From positions 136,501 to 200,500 of the forward strand of contig CAJNDS010000140.1 of assembly GCA_905221605.1 (NCBI GenBank): a stretch of 64,000 nucleotides of DNA, read 5' to 3'. The position numbers and the translations under genes were made by a program. The stretch comes from Symbiodinium natans. Taxonomy: Eukaryota; Sar; Dinophyceae; Suessiales; Symbiodiniaceae. Below the pieces are notes generated by a model, which worked only from the letters and a program-made list of their open reading frames with translations, ran no database searches and was not told the origin of the DNA. Shown here one piece after another: positions 1 through 11,146 of this stretch (within the stretch, counting starts at the first letter, position 1; every line of letters begins with the position of its first letter).

Positions 1-1
1 C

Positions 2-262
2 CCTCTCCAATATCTTTTTCCTCCAATATCTTTTCCCCTCGTTGGCGAAGCAATACCGTACGGCCCTGCGCAGGAGTTCTTCGGCTACAACCCGCCTTTC
101 ACTTTGCCCTGCTTCCGCACCAACGAGGTGGCGCTCTACATTAGCGAAGTGCGGCTTGGCCTTGACTATAGCCCCCTTGGGAATTATTTTGTATTTTGTT
201 TATATACAACTCAAGAGGATATTAAAGATATTATTCTTATTAAGGTTCTGGGGGGAGTGTAG
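2..262 (+). CDS. C-terminal fragment of a SOUL/HEBP-like heme-binding protein (partial, enters from left of window)
   Basis: Frame 2 is open from the window edge to a TAG at 260-262. Its middle reads VGEAIPYGPAQEFFG followed by YNPPFTLPCFRTNEVALYI. A YNPP-x-TLP-x-x-R-NEV stretch is the characteristic C-terminal signature of SOUL/HEBP heme-binding domain proteins, which in algae and plants are often plastid or eyespot proteins binding tetrapyrroles. The family usually ends soon after the NEV motif, so the downstream residues (SEVRLGLDYSPLGNY...) may be read-through into intron or 3' UTR, or a lineage-specific tail. The pyrimidine-rich first 40 bases look like the end of an intron, so the real exon may start near 41-51. 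A competing frame (start at 42) gives an arginine/serine-rich peptide with no resemblance to anything known to me. The domain call rests on motif recognition only. Confidence 0.5.
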   Translation, partial: PLQYLFPPISFPLVGEAIPYGPAQEFFGYNPPFTLPCFRTNEVALYISEVRLGLDYSPLGNYFVFCLYTTQEDIKDIILIKVLGGV

Positions 263-680
263 TTGACAGTAAAAGACAATTGAGGGTTTAGTGAGAGTTT
301 AGGGTTCCCAGTCCGTGCTCAAAAGTGAGAGTTTAGTGTTTCGGGCGCCGTGCCTGCGCAGGCTAGGGGAACCTCCCCTTATTAAGCTCTTTGAAAAGCC
401 CAACCCCTCTTTAGTGTTCGGCTTGCTTAATGGGCCATTTGGAGAACAAGTAAACCCTTCAATGGGCAAACTAGGAATGCAGTGTTTTCGAAGACTGGTT
501 GGGGGCTTCGTATTTGATTGAAGTTGCGCTGCTGCTGGCTCTTGCACCACGATAGGGCCTGGGGAGCCTAGAGGAGGCTCCATTTGGGGATGTTCCCCCT
601 TATACTAACAGTCCTTAGTACGGAGTATATATATATATGAAAGAGCAGCCTTTAGGGTCTATTTAGCTCATTCCTTTTTT
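263..680. other. Sequence between the SOUL-like exon and the AT-rich satellite; no gene seen
   Basis: No protein family is recognisable on either strand. Short open frames of 60-95 codons overlap each other on both strands near 299-583 and look like chance. A short TA run (about 626-638) leads into the segment at 648-668 that is repeated in inverted orientation at 11147-11167. If the SOUL-like frame is real, the first part of this stretch may be its 3' UTR or terminal intron. Confidence 0.4.
648..668 (+). repeat. Left member of a 21-bp inverted repeat bracketing the satellite block
   Basis: These 21 bases are the exact reverse complement of 11147-11167. Similarity extends outward into a TA microsatellite on one side (left copy about 626-638, right copy from about 11177) and imperfectly, for about 20 bases of T-rich/A-rich sequence, on the other. 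The two copies face each other and enclose about 10.5 kb that is almost entirely satellite and low-complexity DNA. Confidence 0.6.
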
Positions 681-2840
681 TAATAAGCAGAAAATAATTT
701 AATTTATTTAAATAAATTAAACTATTTAAATAGAGAGAGCTTAATTAAATTATTTAAATCCTACGCCCTATTTTTTTGAATAAGTAAGGCGTCGGATTTA
801 AATAATTTAATTGGCTCTGTGCTTGTCTATACTCACCTCCCACCACAATTAAATTAATTTAAACGATTTAAACGATTTAAACGATTTAATTGGGTCCAAT
901 TAAATCGTTTAAATCCTACGGTGCAATTAAATTATTTAATTGAGGCGTCGGATTTAAACGATTTAATTGGGCCCAATTAAATTGTTTAAATCCTACGGTC
1001 GAATTAAATTATTTAATTGAGGCGTCGGATTTAAACGATTTAATTGGACCCAATTAAATCGTTTAAATCCTACGGTCTATTTAAATTTTTTAATTGAGGC
1101 GTCGGATTTAAACGATTTAATTGGACCCAATTAAATCGTTTAAATCGTTTAAATCGTTTAAATCGTTTAAATTAATTTAATTGTGGGGGGACTCAGCCAA
1201 GCCATAAACCAATTAAATCATTTAAATCCTACGGTCTAATTAAATTATTTAATTGAGGCGTCGGATTTAAATAATTTAATTGGCTCTGTGCCTGTCTGTA
1301 CTCACCTCCCACCACAATTAAATTAATTTAAATGATTTAAACGATTTAAACGATTTAAACGATTTAATTGGGCCCAATTAAATCGTTTAAATCCTACGGT
1401 CCAATTAAATTATTTAATTGAGGCGTCGGATTTAAACGATTTAATTGGACCTAATTAAATCGTTTAAATCCTACGGTCGAATTAAATTATTTAATTGAGG
1501 CGTCGGATTTAAACGATTTAATTGGACCCAATTAAATCGTTTAAATCGTTTAAATCGTTTAAATTAATTTAATTGTGGGGGGACTCAGCCAAGCCATAAA
1601 CCAATTAAATCATGTAAATCCTACGGTCTAATTAAATTATTTAATTGAGGCGTCGGATTTAAATAATTTAATTGGCTCTGTGCCTGTCTGTATTCACCTC
1701 CCACCACAATTAAATTAATTTAAACGATTTAAACGATTTAAACGATTTAAACGATTTAATTGGGCCCAATTAAATCGTTTAAATCCTACGGTCCAATTAA
1801 ATTATTAAATTGAGGCGTCGGATTTAAACGATTTAATTGGACCCAATTAAATCGTGTAAATCCTACGGTCGAATTAAATTATTTAATTGAGGCGTCGGAT
1901 TTAAACGATTTAATTGGACCCAATTAAATCGTTTAAATCGTTTAAATCGTTTAAATCGTTTAAATTAATTTAATTGTGGGGGGACTCAGCCAAGCCATAA
2001 ACCAATTAAATCATTTAAATCCTACGGTCTAATAAAATTATTTAATTGAGGCGTCGGATTTAAATATTTTAAGTGGCTCTGTGCCTGTCTGTACTCACCT
2101 CCCACCACAATTAAATTAATTTAAACGATTTAAACGATTTAAACGATTTAAACGATTTAATTGGGCCCAATTAAATCGTTTAAATCCTACGGTCCAATTA
2201 AATTATTTAATTGAGGCGTCGGATTTCAACGATTTAATTGGACCCAATTAAATCGTTTAAATCCTACGGTCGAATTAAATTATTTAATTGAGGCGTCGGA
2301 TTTAAACGATTTAATTGGACCCAATTAAATCGTTTAAATCGTTTAAATCGTTTAAATTACTTTAATTGTGGGGGGACTCAGCCAAGCCATAAACCAATTA
2401 AATCATTTAAATCCTACGGTCTAATAAAATTATTTAATTGAGGCGTCGGATTTAAATAATCTAATTGGCTCTGTGCCTGTCTGTACTCACCTCCCACCAC
2501 AATTAAATTAATTTAAACGATTTAAACGATTTAATTGGGCCCAATTAAATCGTTTAAATCCTACGGTCCAATTAAATTATTTAATTGAGGCGTCGGATTT
2601 AAACGATTTAATTGGACCCAATTAAATAGTTTAAATCCTACGGTCGAATTAAATTATTTAATTGAGGCGTCGGATTTAAACGATTTAATTGGAATCGTTT
2701 AAATCGTTTAAATCGTTTAAATCGTTTAAATCAATTTAATTGTGGGGGGACTCAGCCAAGCCATAAACCAATTAAATCATTTAAATCCTACGGTCTAATA
2801 AAATTATTTAATTGAGGCGTCGGATTTAAATAATTTAAAT
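680..2840. repeat. AT-rich palindromic satellite, higher-order unit about 390 bp (five copies)
   Basis: The sequence is built from phrases such as AATTAAATCGTTTAAAT and its complement. The landmark ACTCAGCCAAG recurs at 1191, 1583, 1984, 2376 and 2750, giving spacings of 392, 401, 392 and 374 bp. Each higher-order unit contains repeats of about 77 bp. Each of these is itself a near-perfect palindrome: the left arm ends in ATCCTACGG, the right arm starts with GGCGTCGGAT, and the centre AATTAAATTATTTAATT is self-complementary. At the next scale, CTCACCTCCCACCACAATT at one end of a unit pairs approximately with AATTGTGGGGGGACTCAG at the other. Tandem CGATTTAAA copies vary in number between units. 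No coding capacity. Confidence 0.95.
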
Positions 2841-2845
2841 CGAGC

Positions 2846-3470
2846 CGCGCATTTCTCATCGCATACGAAGAGCTGCCCGATTTGGCCAAATTTTGCCCGA
2901 AGGCTGCCCGGCAAAATTTGGCCAAATCGAGCCGCGCCTCTCTCATCGCCTACGAAGAGCAGCCCGATTTGGCCAAATTTTGCCCGAAAGCTGCTCGGCA
3001 AAATTTGGCCAAATCGAGCCGCGCATTTCTCATCGCCTACGAAGAGCAGCCCGATTTGGCCAAATTTTGCCCGAAAGCTGCTCGGCAAAATTTGGCCAAA
3101 TCGAGCCGCGCATTTCTCATCGCCTACGAAGCGCAGCCCGATTTGGCCAAATTTTGCCCGAAAGCTGCCCGGCAAAATTTGGCCAAATCGAGCCGCGCCT
3201 TTCTCATCGCGTACGAAGAGCCTGATTTGGCCAAATTTTGCCTGAAAGTTGCCCGGCAAAATTTGGCCAAATCGAGCCGCACCTTTCTCATCGCCTACGA
3301 AGAGCAGCCCGATTTGGCCAAATTTTGCCCGGAGGCTGCCCGGCAAAATTTGGCCAAATCGAGCCGCGCATTTCTCATCGCGTACGACGAGCAGCCCGAT
3401 TTGGCCAAATTTTGCCCGAAAGCTGCTCGGCAAAATTTGGCCAAATCCAGCCGCACGTTTCCCATTGTTG
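2846..3470. repeat. 87-bp hairpin minisatellite, array A (about seven copies)
   Basis: The unit contains GGCCAAATTTTGCC followed about 12 bases later by its exact reverse complement GGCAAAATTTGGCC (for example 2884-2897 with 2910-2923), so each copy can form a 14-bp stem. The unit length is 87 bp, a multiple of three, so open frames run through the array on both strands (217 codons on plus from 2882, 275 codons on minus ending at 2804). The encoded repeats (such as LAKFCPKAARQNL) match no family known to me. Openness in several frames at once points to periodicity rather than a gene. One copy (near 3220) is short by three bases. Confidence 0.95.
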
Positions 3471-4080
3471 GGCCCTTTGGGGCCGTTTTTTTGGGGCCAA
3501 ATTGGGCCCAAAGGGCAAATGTTGCCCAAAATTAGCCAAAGGAGAAAAAAAGAGCCCACTTCATAAACTGTATAAACCTTATAAGTAGTTTGATATAATT
3601 CTTTTACCCCACCCCCCCAGCCCTCCTCCACCTTTCGTGCCCTCTACCTCAAAAACGAAGGCTTGTACTTGCACTTGTACTTGTAATGTACTCTGATAGG
3701 CGCAGAGTGTGCCTAGGTCACTTGAGAAGTTTTGAGTGGTGCAGCAAACCCAGCTGATGCTCATGATTTCTCTGTCTCCCTATATATGGGCGATGGAACG
3801 GGTGTCCTTTTTGATCGTTTTCTGCATCTTGAATGGAGAAAAAGGACCCCCCAAGAAGGAAAAGTAACATAAGAAAAAGGGAGGGACATTGAAGAGCTCC
3901 TCTCTTTACTTAGTCATTCCCTGTCCTCTCTTCGTATCTGTTGTTTTTCTTAGTCGCTTCAAAACGCAAAATAAGGGAAAGGCGATTTCCTGAAGAGGAA
4001 GAAGGGCACCTATCTGTGAATAGCAAGATTGGCTTTTTCTAATTAGGGAGAGACAAGGGAGTTATAAAAAGCTTTGTTTA
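2846..4080 (+). repeat. Segmental duplication copy A (minisatellite plus about 600 bp downstream)
   Basis: The segment 2846-4080 is repeated at 4297-5575 with few differences. Shared downstream parts include the GGGCCC-rich tail, the poly-C stretch near 3607, the phrase TTGCACTTGTACTTGTAATG and the start of the pyrimidine-rich module (CTATATATGGGCGATGGAAC). It ends where copy A changes from AGACAAGGGAG to an AT-rich run near 4070. The AT-rich spacer 4080-4260 separates it from copy B. Confidence 0.9.
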
Positions 4081-4260
4081 AAAAAATTACATAATTTAAA
4101 CAATTTAGATATTTCAAATAATGTAAATAACTTATATAGTTTAAATAGTTTAAATCCGAAAAGAGGGGGGAACCACCCTCCCCGCCCCCTAAGAATTAAA
4201 TAATTTAAATAATTTCAATCCGAAACCTCCCCGTCGTACTTAAATTAATCATTATTAAAT
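4080..4260. other. AT-rich spacer
   Basis: Short TTTAAATAATTTAAAT-like runs resembling the vocabulary of the satellite at 680-2840, with a GGGGGGAACCACCCTCCCCG stretch near 4168. No open frame of note and no other feature seen. Confidence 0.7.
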
Positions 4261-4296
4261 TCTTGGGAGGGGGGGAAGCTCCGGGCAAAACTTGGC

Positions 4297-4925
4297 CAAA
4301 TCGAGCCGCGCATTTCTCATCGCATACGAAGAGCTGCCCGATTTGGCCAAAGTTTGCCCGAAGGCTGCCCGGCAAAATTTGGCCAAATCGAGCCGCGCCT
4401 TTCTCATCGCCTACGAAGAGCAGCCCGATTTGGCCAAATTTTGCCCGAAAGCTGCTCGGCAAAATTTGGCCAAATCGAGCCGCGCATTTCTCATCGCCTA
4501 CGAAGAGCAGCCCGATTTGGCCAAATTTTGCCCGAAAGCTGCTCGGCAAAATTTGGCCAAATCGAGCCGCGCATTTCTCATCGCCTACGAAGCGCAGCCC
4601 GATTTGGCCAAATTTTGCCCGAAAGCTGCCCGGCAAAATTTGGCCAAATCGAGCCGCGCTTTTCTCATCGCGTACGAAGAGCCTGATTTGGCCAAATTTT
4701 GCCCGAAAGTTGCCCGGCAAAATTTGGCCAAATCGAGCCGCGCATTTCTCATCGCCTACGAAGAGCAGCCCGATTTGGCCAAATTTTGCCCGGAGGCTGC
4801 CCGGCAAAATTTGGCCAAATCGAGCCGCGCATTTCTCATCGCGCACGACGAGCAGCTCGATTTGGCCAAATTTTGCCCGCAGACTGTCCGGCAAAATTTG
4901 GCCAAATCCAGCCGCACGTTTCCCA
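4297..4925. repeat. 87-bp hairpin minisatellite, array B (about seven copies)
   Basis: Near-identical to array A, shifted by 1461 bp, with the same order of variant units, including the short copy near 4680. It therefore arose by duplication of the whole segment and not by independent expansion. It starts a little further upstream than array A (GGGCAAAACTTGGCC near 4284) and continues into the same GGGCCC-rich tail. Confidence 0.95.
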
Positions 4926-5136
4926 TTGTTGGGCCCTTTGGGGCCGTTTTTTTGAGGCCGAATTGGGCCCAAAGGGCAAATGTTGCCCAAAATTAGCCAA
5001 AGGAGAAAAAAGAGCCCACTTCATAAACTGTATAAACCTTATAAGTGGTTTTATATAATTCTTTTACCCCACCCCCCCCAGCCCTCCTCCACCTTTCGTG
5101 CCCTCTACATCAAAAACGAAGGCTTGTACTTGCACT

Positions 5137-5216
5137 TGTACTTGTAATGTACTCTGATAGGCGCAGAGTGCGCCTATGTACTTGTAATGTACTCTGATAG
5201 GCGCAGAGTGCGCCTA
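5137..5216 (+). repeat. 40-bp tandem duplication
   Basis: Two head-to-tail copies of a 40-bp unit starting TGTACTTGTAATGTACTC. The duplicated segment A has a single copy at the same place, so this is a local expansion specific to copy B. Confidence 0.85.
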
Positions 5217-5429
5217 GGTCATTTGAGAAGTTTTGAGTGGTGCAGCAAACCCAGCTGATGCTCATGATTTCTCTGTCTCCCTATATATGGGCGATGGAAC
5301 GGGTGTCCTTTTTGATCGTTTTCTGCATCTTCAAGGGAGGAAAAAGGACCCCCCAAGAAGGAAAAGTAACATAAGAAAAAGGGAGGGACATTGAAGAGCT
5401 CCTCTCTTTACCTAGTCATTCCCTGTCCT

Positions 5430-8400
5430 CTCTTCTTATCTGTTGTTTTTCTTAGTCGCTTCAAAACGCAAAGTAAGGGAAAGGCGATTTCCTGAAGAGG
5501 AAGAAGGGCACCTATCTGTGAATAGCAAGATTGGCTTTTTCAAATTAGGGAGAGACAAGGGAGATATATAAAGCTTTGCGACAAGTTTTGTCACTCCGTC
5601 TCCTTGCTTCCTGTCTGTTCTATTCCTTGCAGAGATAAGGGAAAGAGGATAGATAAAGAAGAGCGCCATCTTCTTTGCTCCTTGTTTTGTCTCTCCCTCT
5701 CTCTTCCATTCTTTTCTTGGCTCTTCCCATTAAAATTGTGTTCTTTTTATCGCTCATCTCTCCTTCTCTTTCCCTTCTCTTCTCCTGTTCCCCTTTATAT
5801 GACAAAAAACACAAGAAAGGAAGAACAGGAGGCGAATGGAAGCCCTTTTCCTGTCTTCTCCTGTTGCAATGAATAAGGAAAAGAGCATAGGAGATAAGGA
5901 AGGGAATTGAAGAGTAAATGGGCGATGGAACGGGTGTTCTTTTTGATAGTTTTCTGCATCTTCAAGGGAGAAAAAAGGACATCCCCCCAGAAGGAAAAGT
6001 AACATAAGAGATAGGGAGGAAAATTGAAGAGCTCCTCTCTTTACCTAGTCATTCCCTGTCCTCTCTTCTTATCTGTTGTTTTTCTTATTCGCTTCAAAAA
6101 GCAAAATAAGGGAAAGGCGATTCCTGAAGAGGAAGAAGGGCACCTATCTATCTGTGAATAGCAAGATTGGTTTTTTCTAATTAGGGAGAGACAAGGGAGA
6201 TATATAAAGCTTTGCGACAAGTTTTGTCACTCCGTCTCCTTGCTTCCTGTCTGTTCTATTCCTTGCAGAGATAAGGGAGAGAGGATAGATAAAGAAGAGT
6301 GCCATCTTCTTTGCGCCTTGTTTTGTCTCTCCCTCTCCTTTATTCATCTCTCTTCTATTCTTTTCTTGGCTCTTCCCATTAAAATTGTGTTCTTTTTATC
6401 TCTCCTCGCTCCTTCTCTTTCCCTTCTCTTCTCCTGTTCCCCCTTAAATGACAAAAACGCAAGAAAGGAAGAACAAGAGGGGAATGGAGGCCCTGTTCTT
6501 TTCACAATGGATGGGGCAAGTGAGCGGGGTTGGCTCCTTGCCCGTAGACCCTCCCCATGCTTCAGCAAATTCTTCCTCTCGCCCTATCGCCTCTGTTCTT
6601 TTCCTTGTTCCCAAACGGAAAAAGTGAACGGGTTCCTGAAGACGAGAGAGGGCGCCTTTTTTTCATTATAGAGGCAAAAGGGCAAGACAAGCAAGGGAGA
6701 GATGATAGATAAAGAAGAGTGCCATCCGTCTCCTTGTTTCTTGTCTTTTCTCTTCTTTTCAATACCCTTCCAGAAAATTAAAATGACCTCCTTGTTGTCT
6801 CTCCTCTCTCACTTCTCTTTCCCTTCTCTCCTTCTGCTTCCGTTTAGCTGTAAACCACAAGAAAGCCTTCTCCTTTTCCTGCTTAGTTTTTCTTATTTCG
6901 AAAAGAAAAAGGGAAGGGAGAGATAAGGGAGAGGGGATGGATTAAGAAGAGCGCCGTCTTCTTTGCAACTTGTTTTGTCTCTCCCTCTCCTTTATTCATC
7001 TCTCTTCCATTCTTTTCTTGGCTCTTCCCCTTAAAATTGTGTTCCTTTCATCGCTCCTCTCTCCTTCTCTTCCCCTTCTCTTCTCCTGTTCCCCTTTATA
7101 TGACAAAAACACAAGAAAGGAAGAACAAGAGGGGAATGGAGGCCCTTTTCCTGTCTTCTCCTGTTGCAATGAATAAGGAAAAGAGCATAGGAGATAAGGA
7201 AGGGAATTGAAGAGTAAATGGGCGATGGAACGGGTGTTCTTTTTGATAGTTTTCTGCATCTTCAAGGGAGAAAAAAGGACATCCCCCAAGGAGGAAAAGT
7301 AACATAAGAGATAGGGAGGAAAATTGAAGAGCTACTCTCTTTACCTAGTCATTCCCTGTCCTCTCTTCTTATCTGTTGTTTTTCTTATTCGCTTCAAAAA
7401 GCCAAATAAGGGAAAGGCGATTTCCTGAAGAGGAAGAAGGGCACCTATCTATCTGTGAATAGCAAGATTGGTTTTTTCTAATTAGGGAGAGACAAGGGAG
7501 ATATATAAAGCTTTGCGACAAGTTTTGTCACTCCGTCTCCTTGCTTCCTGTCTGTTCTATTCCTTGCAGAGATAAGGGAGAGAGGATAGATAAAGAAGAG
7601 TGCCATCTTCTTTGCGCCTTGTTTTGTCTCTCCCTCTCCTTTATTCATCTCTCTTCCATTCTTTTCTTGGCTCTTCCCCTTCAAATTGTCTTCCTTTCAT
7701 CGCTCCTCTCTCCTTCTCTTCCCCTTCTCTTCTCCTGTTCCCCTTTATATGACAAAAACACAAGAAAGGAAGAACAAGAGGGGAATGGAGGCCCTTTTCC
7801 TGTCTTCTCCTCTTGCAATGAATAAGGAAAAGAGCATAAGAGATAAGGAAGGGAAGTGAAGAGTAAATGGGCGATGGAACGGGTGTTCTTTTTGATAGTT
7901 TTATGCATCTTCAAGGGAGAAAAAAGGACATCCCCCAAGGAGGAAAAGTAACATAAGAGATAGGGAGGAAAATTGAAGAGCTCCTCTCTTTACCTAGTCA
8001 TTCCCTGTCCTCTCTTCTTATCTCTTGTTTTTCTTATTCGCTTCAAAAAGCCAAATAAAGGAAAGGCGATTTCCTGAAGAGGAAGAAGGGCGCCTATCTA
8101 TCTGTGAATAGCAAGATTGGTTTTTTCTAATTAGGGAGAGACAAGGGAGATAAATATTTGTCACTCCGTCTCCTTGCTTCCTGTCTGTTCTATTCCTTGC
8201 AGAGATAAGGGAGAGAGGATAGATAAAGAAGAGTGCCATCTTCTTTGCGCCTTGTTTTGTCTCTCCCTCTCCTTTATTCATCTCTCTTCTATTCTTTTCT
8301 TGGCTCTTCCCATTAAAATTGTGTTCTTTTTATCTCTCCTCGCTCCTTCTCTTTCCCTTCTCTTCTCCTGTTCCCCCTGAAATGACAAAAACGCAAGAAA

Positions 8401-10900
8401 GGAAGAACAAGAGGGGAATGGAGGCCCTGTTCTTTTCACAATGGATGGGGCAAGTGAGCGGGGTTGGCTCCTTGTCCGTAGACCCTCCCCATGCTTCAGC
8501 AAATCCTTCCTCTCGCCCTATCGCCTCTGTTCTTTTCCTTGTTCCCAAACGGAAAAAGTGAACGGGTTCCTGAAGACGAGAGAGGGCGCCTTTTTTTTCA
8601 TTATAGAGGGAAAAGGGAAAGACAAGCAAGGGAGAGATGATAGATAAAGATCAGTGCCATCCGTCTCCTTGTTTCTTGTCTTTTCTCTTCTTTTCAATAC
8701 CCTTCCAGAAAATTTAAATGACCTCCTTGTTGTCTCTCCTCTCTCACTTCTCTTTCCTTTCTCTCCTTCTGTTTCCGTTTAGCTGATAAACCACAAGAAA
8801 GGAACTTGTATGATAAGGGCAGTGGGAGGGTAAGCAGAGGGTGACTCCTTGCGTGTGGACCTTGCCATACTTCATCATATCACTCTTTTCGGCCTATCTC
8901 TTCTGCTCTTTTCCTTACCCTTCTCCTTTTCATAATTCTTCCTGCTTAGTTTTTCTTATTTCGAAAAGAAAAAGGGAAGGGAGAGATAAGGGAGATGGGA
9001 TGGATTAAGAAGAGCGCCATCTTCTTTGCAACTTGTTTTGTCTCTCCCTCTCCTTTATGCATCTCTCTTCCATTCTTTTCTTGGCTCTTCCCCTTAAAAT
9101 TGTGTTCCTTTCATCGCTCCTCTCTCCTTCTCTTTCTCCTGTTCCCCTTTATATGACAAAAACACAAGAAAGGAAGAACAAGAGGGGAATGGAGGCCCTT
9201 TTCCTGTCTTCTCCTGTTGCAATGACTAAAGAAAAAGCATAGGAGATAAGGAAGGGAATTGAAGAGTAAATGGGCGATGGAACGGGTGTTCCTTTTGATA
9301 GTTTTCTGCATCTTCAAGGGAGAAAAAAAGGACATCCCCCAAGAAGGAAAAGTAACGCGCAATTGAAGAGCCCCTCTCTTTACCTAGTCATTCCCTGTCC
9401 TCTCTTCTTATCTGTTGTTTTTCTTATTCGCTTCAAAAAGCAAAATTTGGGAAAGGCGATTTCCTGAAGTGGAAGAAGGGCACTTATCTATCTGCGAAGA
9501 GCAAGATTGGTTTTTTCTAATTAGGGAGAGACTTGCCCCGCCTGAGCCTCCCTGGCCTGCTTGTTGTGGCCACATTCCGCTACAGTTGCCCCGCCTGAGC
9601 CTCCCTGGCCTGCTTGTTGTGGCCACATTCCGGTACAGTTGCGCTTCCAGAAAAATGCCGTCCAAGTCATCTCTCCTCTCTCACTTCCCTTTCCCTTTTC
9701 TCCTTCTGTTTCCTTTCAACTGATACAGCGCAAGAAAGGAACTTGTATGATAAGGCAGTGGAAGGGTAAGCAGAGGGTGACTCCTGGCGCGTGGACCTTG
9801 CCATACTTCATCATACCCCTCCTATCGGCCTATCCTTTCCGTTCCTTTCCGTCCCCTTCTCCTTCTCATAGTTCTTCCTTTTTGTTTTCTTATTTCGAAA
9901 AGAAAGAGGGCAGGGAGAGATAAGGGGGAGAGGATAGATAAAGAAGAGTGCCATCTTCTCTGCGCCTTATTTTGTCTCTCCCTCTCCTTTATTCATCTCT
10001 CTTCTATTCTTTTCTTTGCTCTTCCCAGTACAAATGCAATCCTTGTTGTCTCTCCTCTCTTCTTCTCTCTCCCTTCTCTTCTCCTGTTCCCCTTGATATG
10101 ACAAAAACACAAGAAAGGAAGAACAAGAGGGGAATGGAGGCCCTGTTCCTTTCTTTTCCTGTTTCAATGGATGGGGAAACTGAGCGGGGTTGGCTCCTTG
10201 TCCGTAGACCCTCCCCATGCTTCAGCAAATCCCTCCTCTCGCCCTATCGCCTCTGTTCTTTCCTTGTTCCCAAATGGAAAAAGAAAACGGGTTCCTTTGC
10301 ATGTTCATTGTTCTTCCTTTTGTTTTCTATTTGACAGGGAAAAGAACAAGAGAAGAAAGATGAAAACGAGCACCATCTTCTCTTAGCCTGATTTTGCACC
10401 TCCCTCTCCTGTCTTCATTTCTCTTCCATTCTTTTCATTGCTCTTCCCATTAAAATTGCATTCCTTTTGATCTCTCCTCTCTCCTTTCTCTCTCCCTTCC
10501 CGTCTCCTGTTCTCTTTGAATTTCAAAAACACACAAAAGGAAGCTTCTTTTCCTTATTGAATGAAAAGAAAAAGAAGAAAAGAGATAGGGAAAGACACTG
10601 AAGAGCTCCACTGCCTATTGTTTCATTCCCTTTCCTCTCTTTCTATGTGTTGTTTTCCTTGTCGTTTCAGAAAGCAAGCAAAATACGGGCAAGGGGGCTT
10701 CCTGAAGAGGAGAGAGATCTGCGAAGACCAAAAAAAGTCTTGTCTTTTGAATTATAGAGGGAAACGGGAGAGGCAAGGAAGGGAGAGATGATAGATAAAG
10801 AAGAGTGCCATCCGTCTCCTTGTTTCTTGTCTTTTCTTTTCTTTTCAATACCCTTCCAGAAAATTAAAATGGCCTCCTTGTTGTCTCTCCTCTCTCACTT
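5430..10900 (+). repeat. Pyrimidine-rich modular tandem repeat (period about 635-650 bp)
   Basis: A large block in which the plus strand is made of C/T-rich runs alternating with AAGAAGAG-type purine runs. One module starts with CCGTCTCCTTGCTTCCTGTC near 5597, 6233, 7534 and 8167 (spacings about 636, 1301 and 633). It continues through GCCATCTTCTTTG, a CTCCTGTTCCCC stretch, GAACAAGAGGGGAATGG and GGGCGATGGAACGGGTGTTC. Some modules carry alternative inserts (for example CATGCTTCAGCAAAT near 6560, 8490 and 10220). Open frames of 60-143 codons occur in all frames but are serine/leucine/phenylalanine-rich, shift between modules and match nothing. Several modules have TATATAAAGC just upstream of a pyrimidine tract ending in TTGCAG, which looks like a TATA-like motif or a 3' splice acceptor, but no exon is identifiable. 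Confidence 0.85.
9532..9641 (+). repeat. Short tandem duplication (about 54 bp, two copies)
   Basis: The phrase TTGCCCCGCCTGAGCCTCCC and the following GGCCTGCTTGTTGTGGCCAC occur twice head to tail inside the pyrimidine-rich block, a GC-rich island unlike its neighbours. No coding meaning seen. Confidence 0.8.
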
Positions 10901-10904
10901 CTCT

Positions 10905-11146
10905 TTCCCTTCTGCCGCAGCCAAACAGCGACTTTTTCACGCAGGCTGAAAAAAGAACACGCATACACAGACAGCAAAGAGAAACAAATGAAAATAAGAA
11001 TAACCAGAAATTCGCAGTTCGTAATGGCGTGCGGCTAGGCCTAGAACCGCTGGGCATGAGATTTGCGTGCCATATGTAGGTGTAAATATGTATTTTTGTA
11101 TTACGATGTTTATATTCGCTCTTTTAAAGCAATAAGAAAAACCCAA
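10905..11146. other. Unique-looking spacer after the pyrimidine block
   Basis: Composition changes sharply at about 10910 from C/T-rich to A-rich mixed sequence (GCCGCAGCCAAACAGCGAC). No recognisable gene. The segment ends in the 21-bp inverted-repeat copy at 11147-11167. Confidence 0.5.

Larger units (their letters stand above)
4297..5575 (+). repeat. Segmental duplication copy B
   Basis: Second copy of 2846-4080. It differs by an extra tandem 40-bp unit at 5177-5216 and by continuing into the pyrimidine-rich modules after 5575, instead of into AT-rich DNA. High identity suggests a recent duplication or gene-conversion-like homogenisation. Confidence 0.9.

Noticed and set aside
2804-3631. 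275-codon minus-strand frame through the 87-bp repeat, and equivalent plus and minus frames at 4205-4996
   Set aside because: Openness in several frames on both strands follows from the 87-bp period and absence of stops in one unit; no start context, no domain, and both copies are a recent duplication.
5572-5610. TATATAAAGC as a promoter TATA box for a gene in the pyrimidine block
   Set aside because: Repeated in several modules with no coding sequence downstream; dinoflagellate promoters are also not known to rely on a canonical TATA box. Kept only as an observation.
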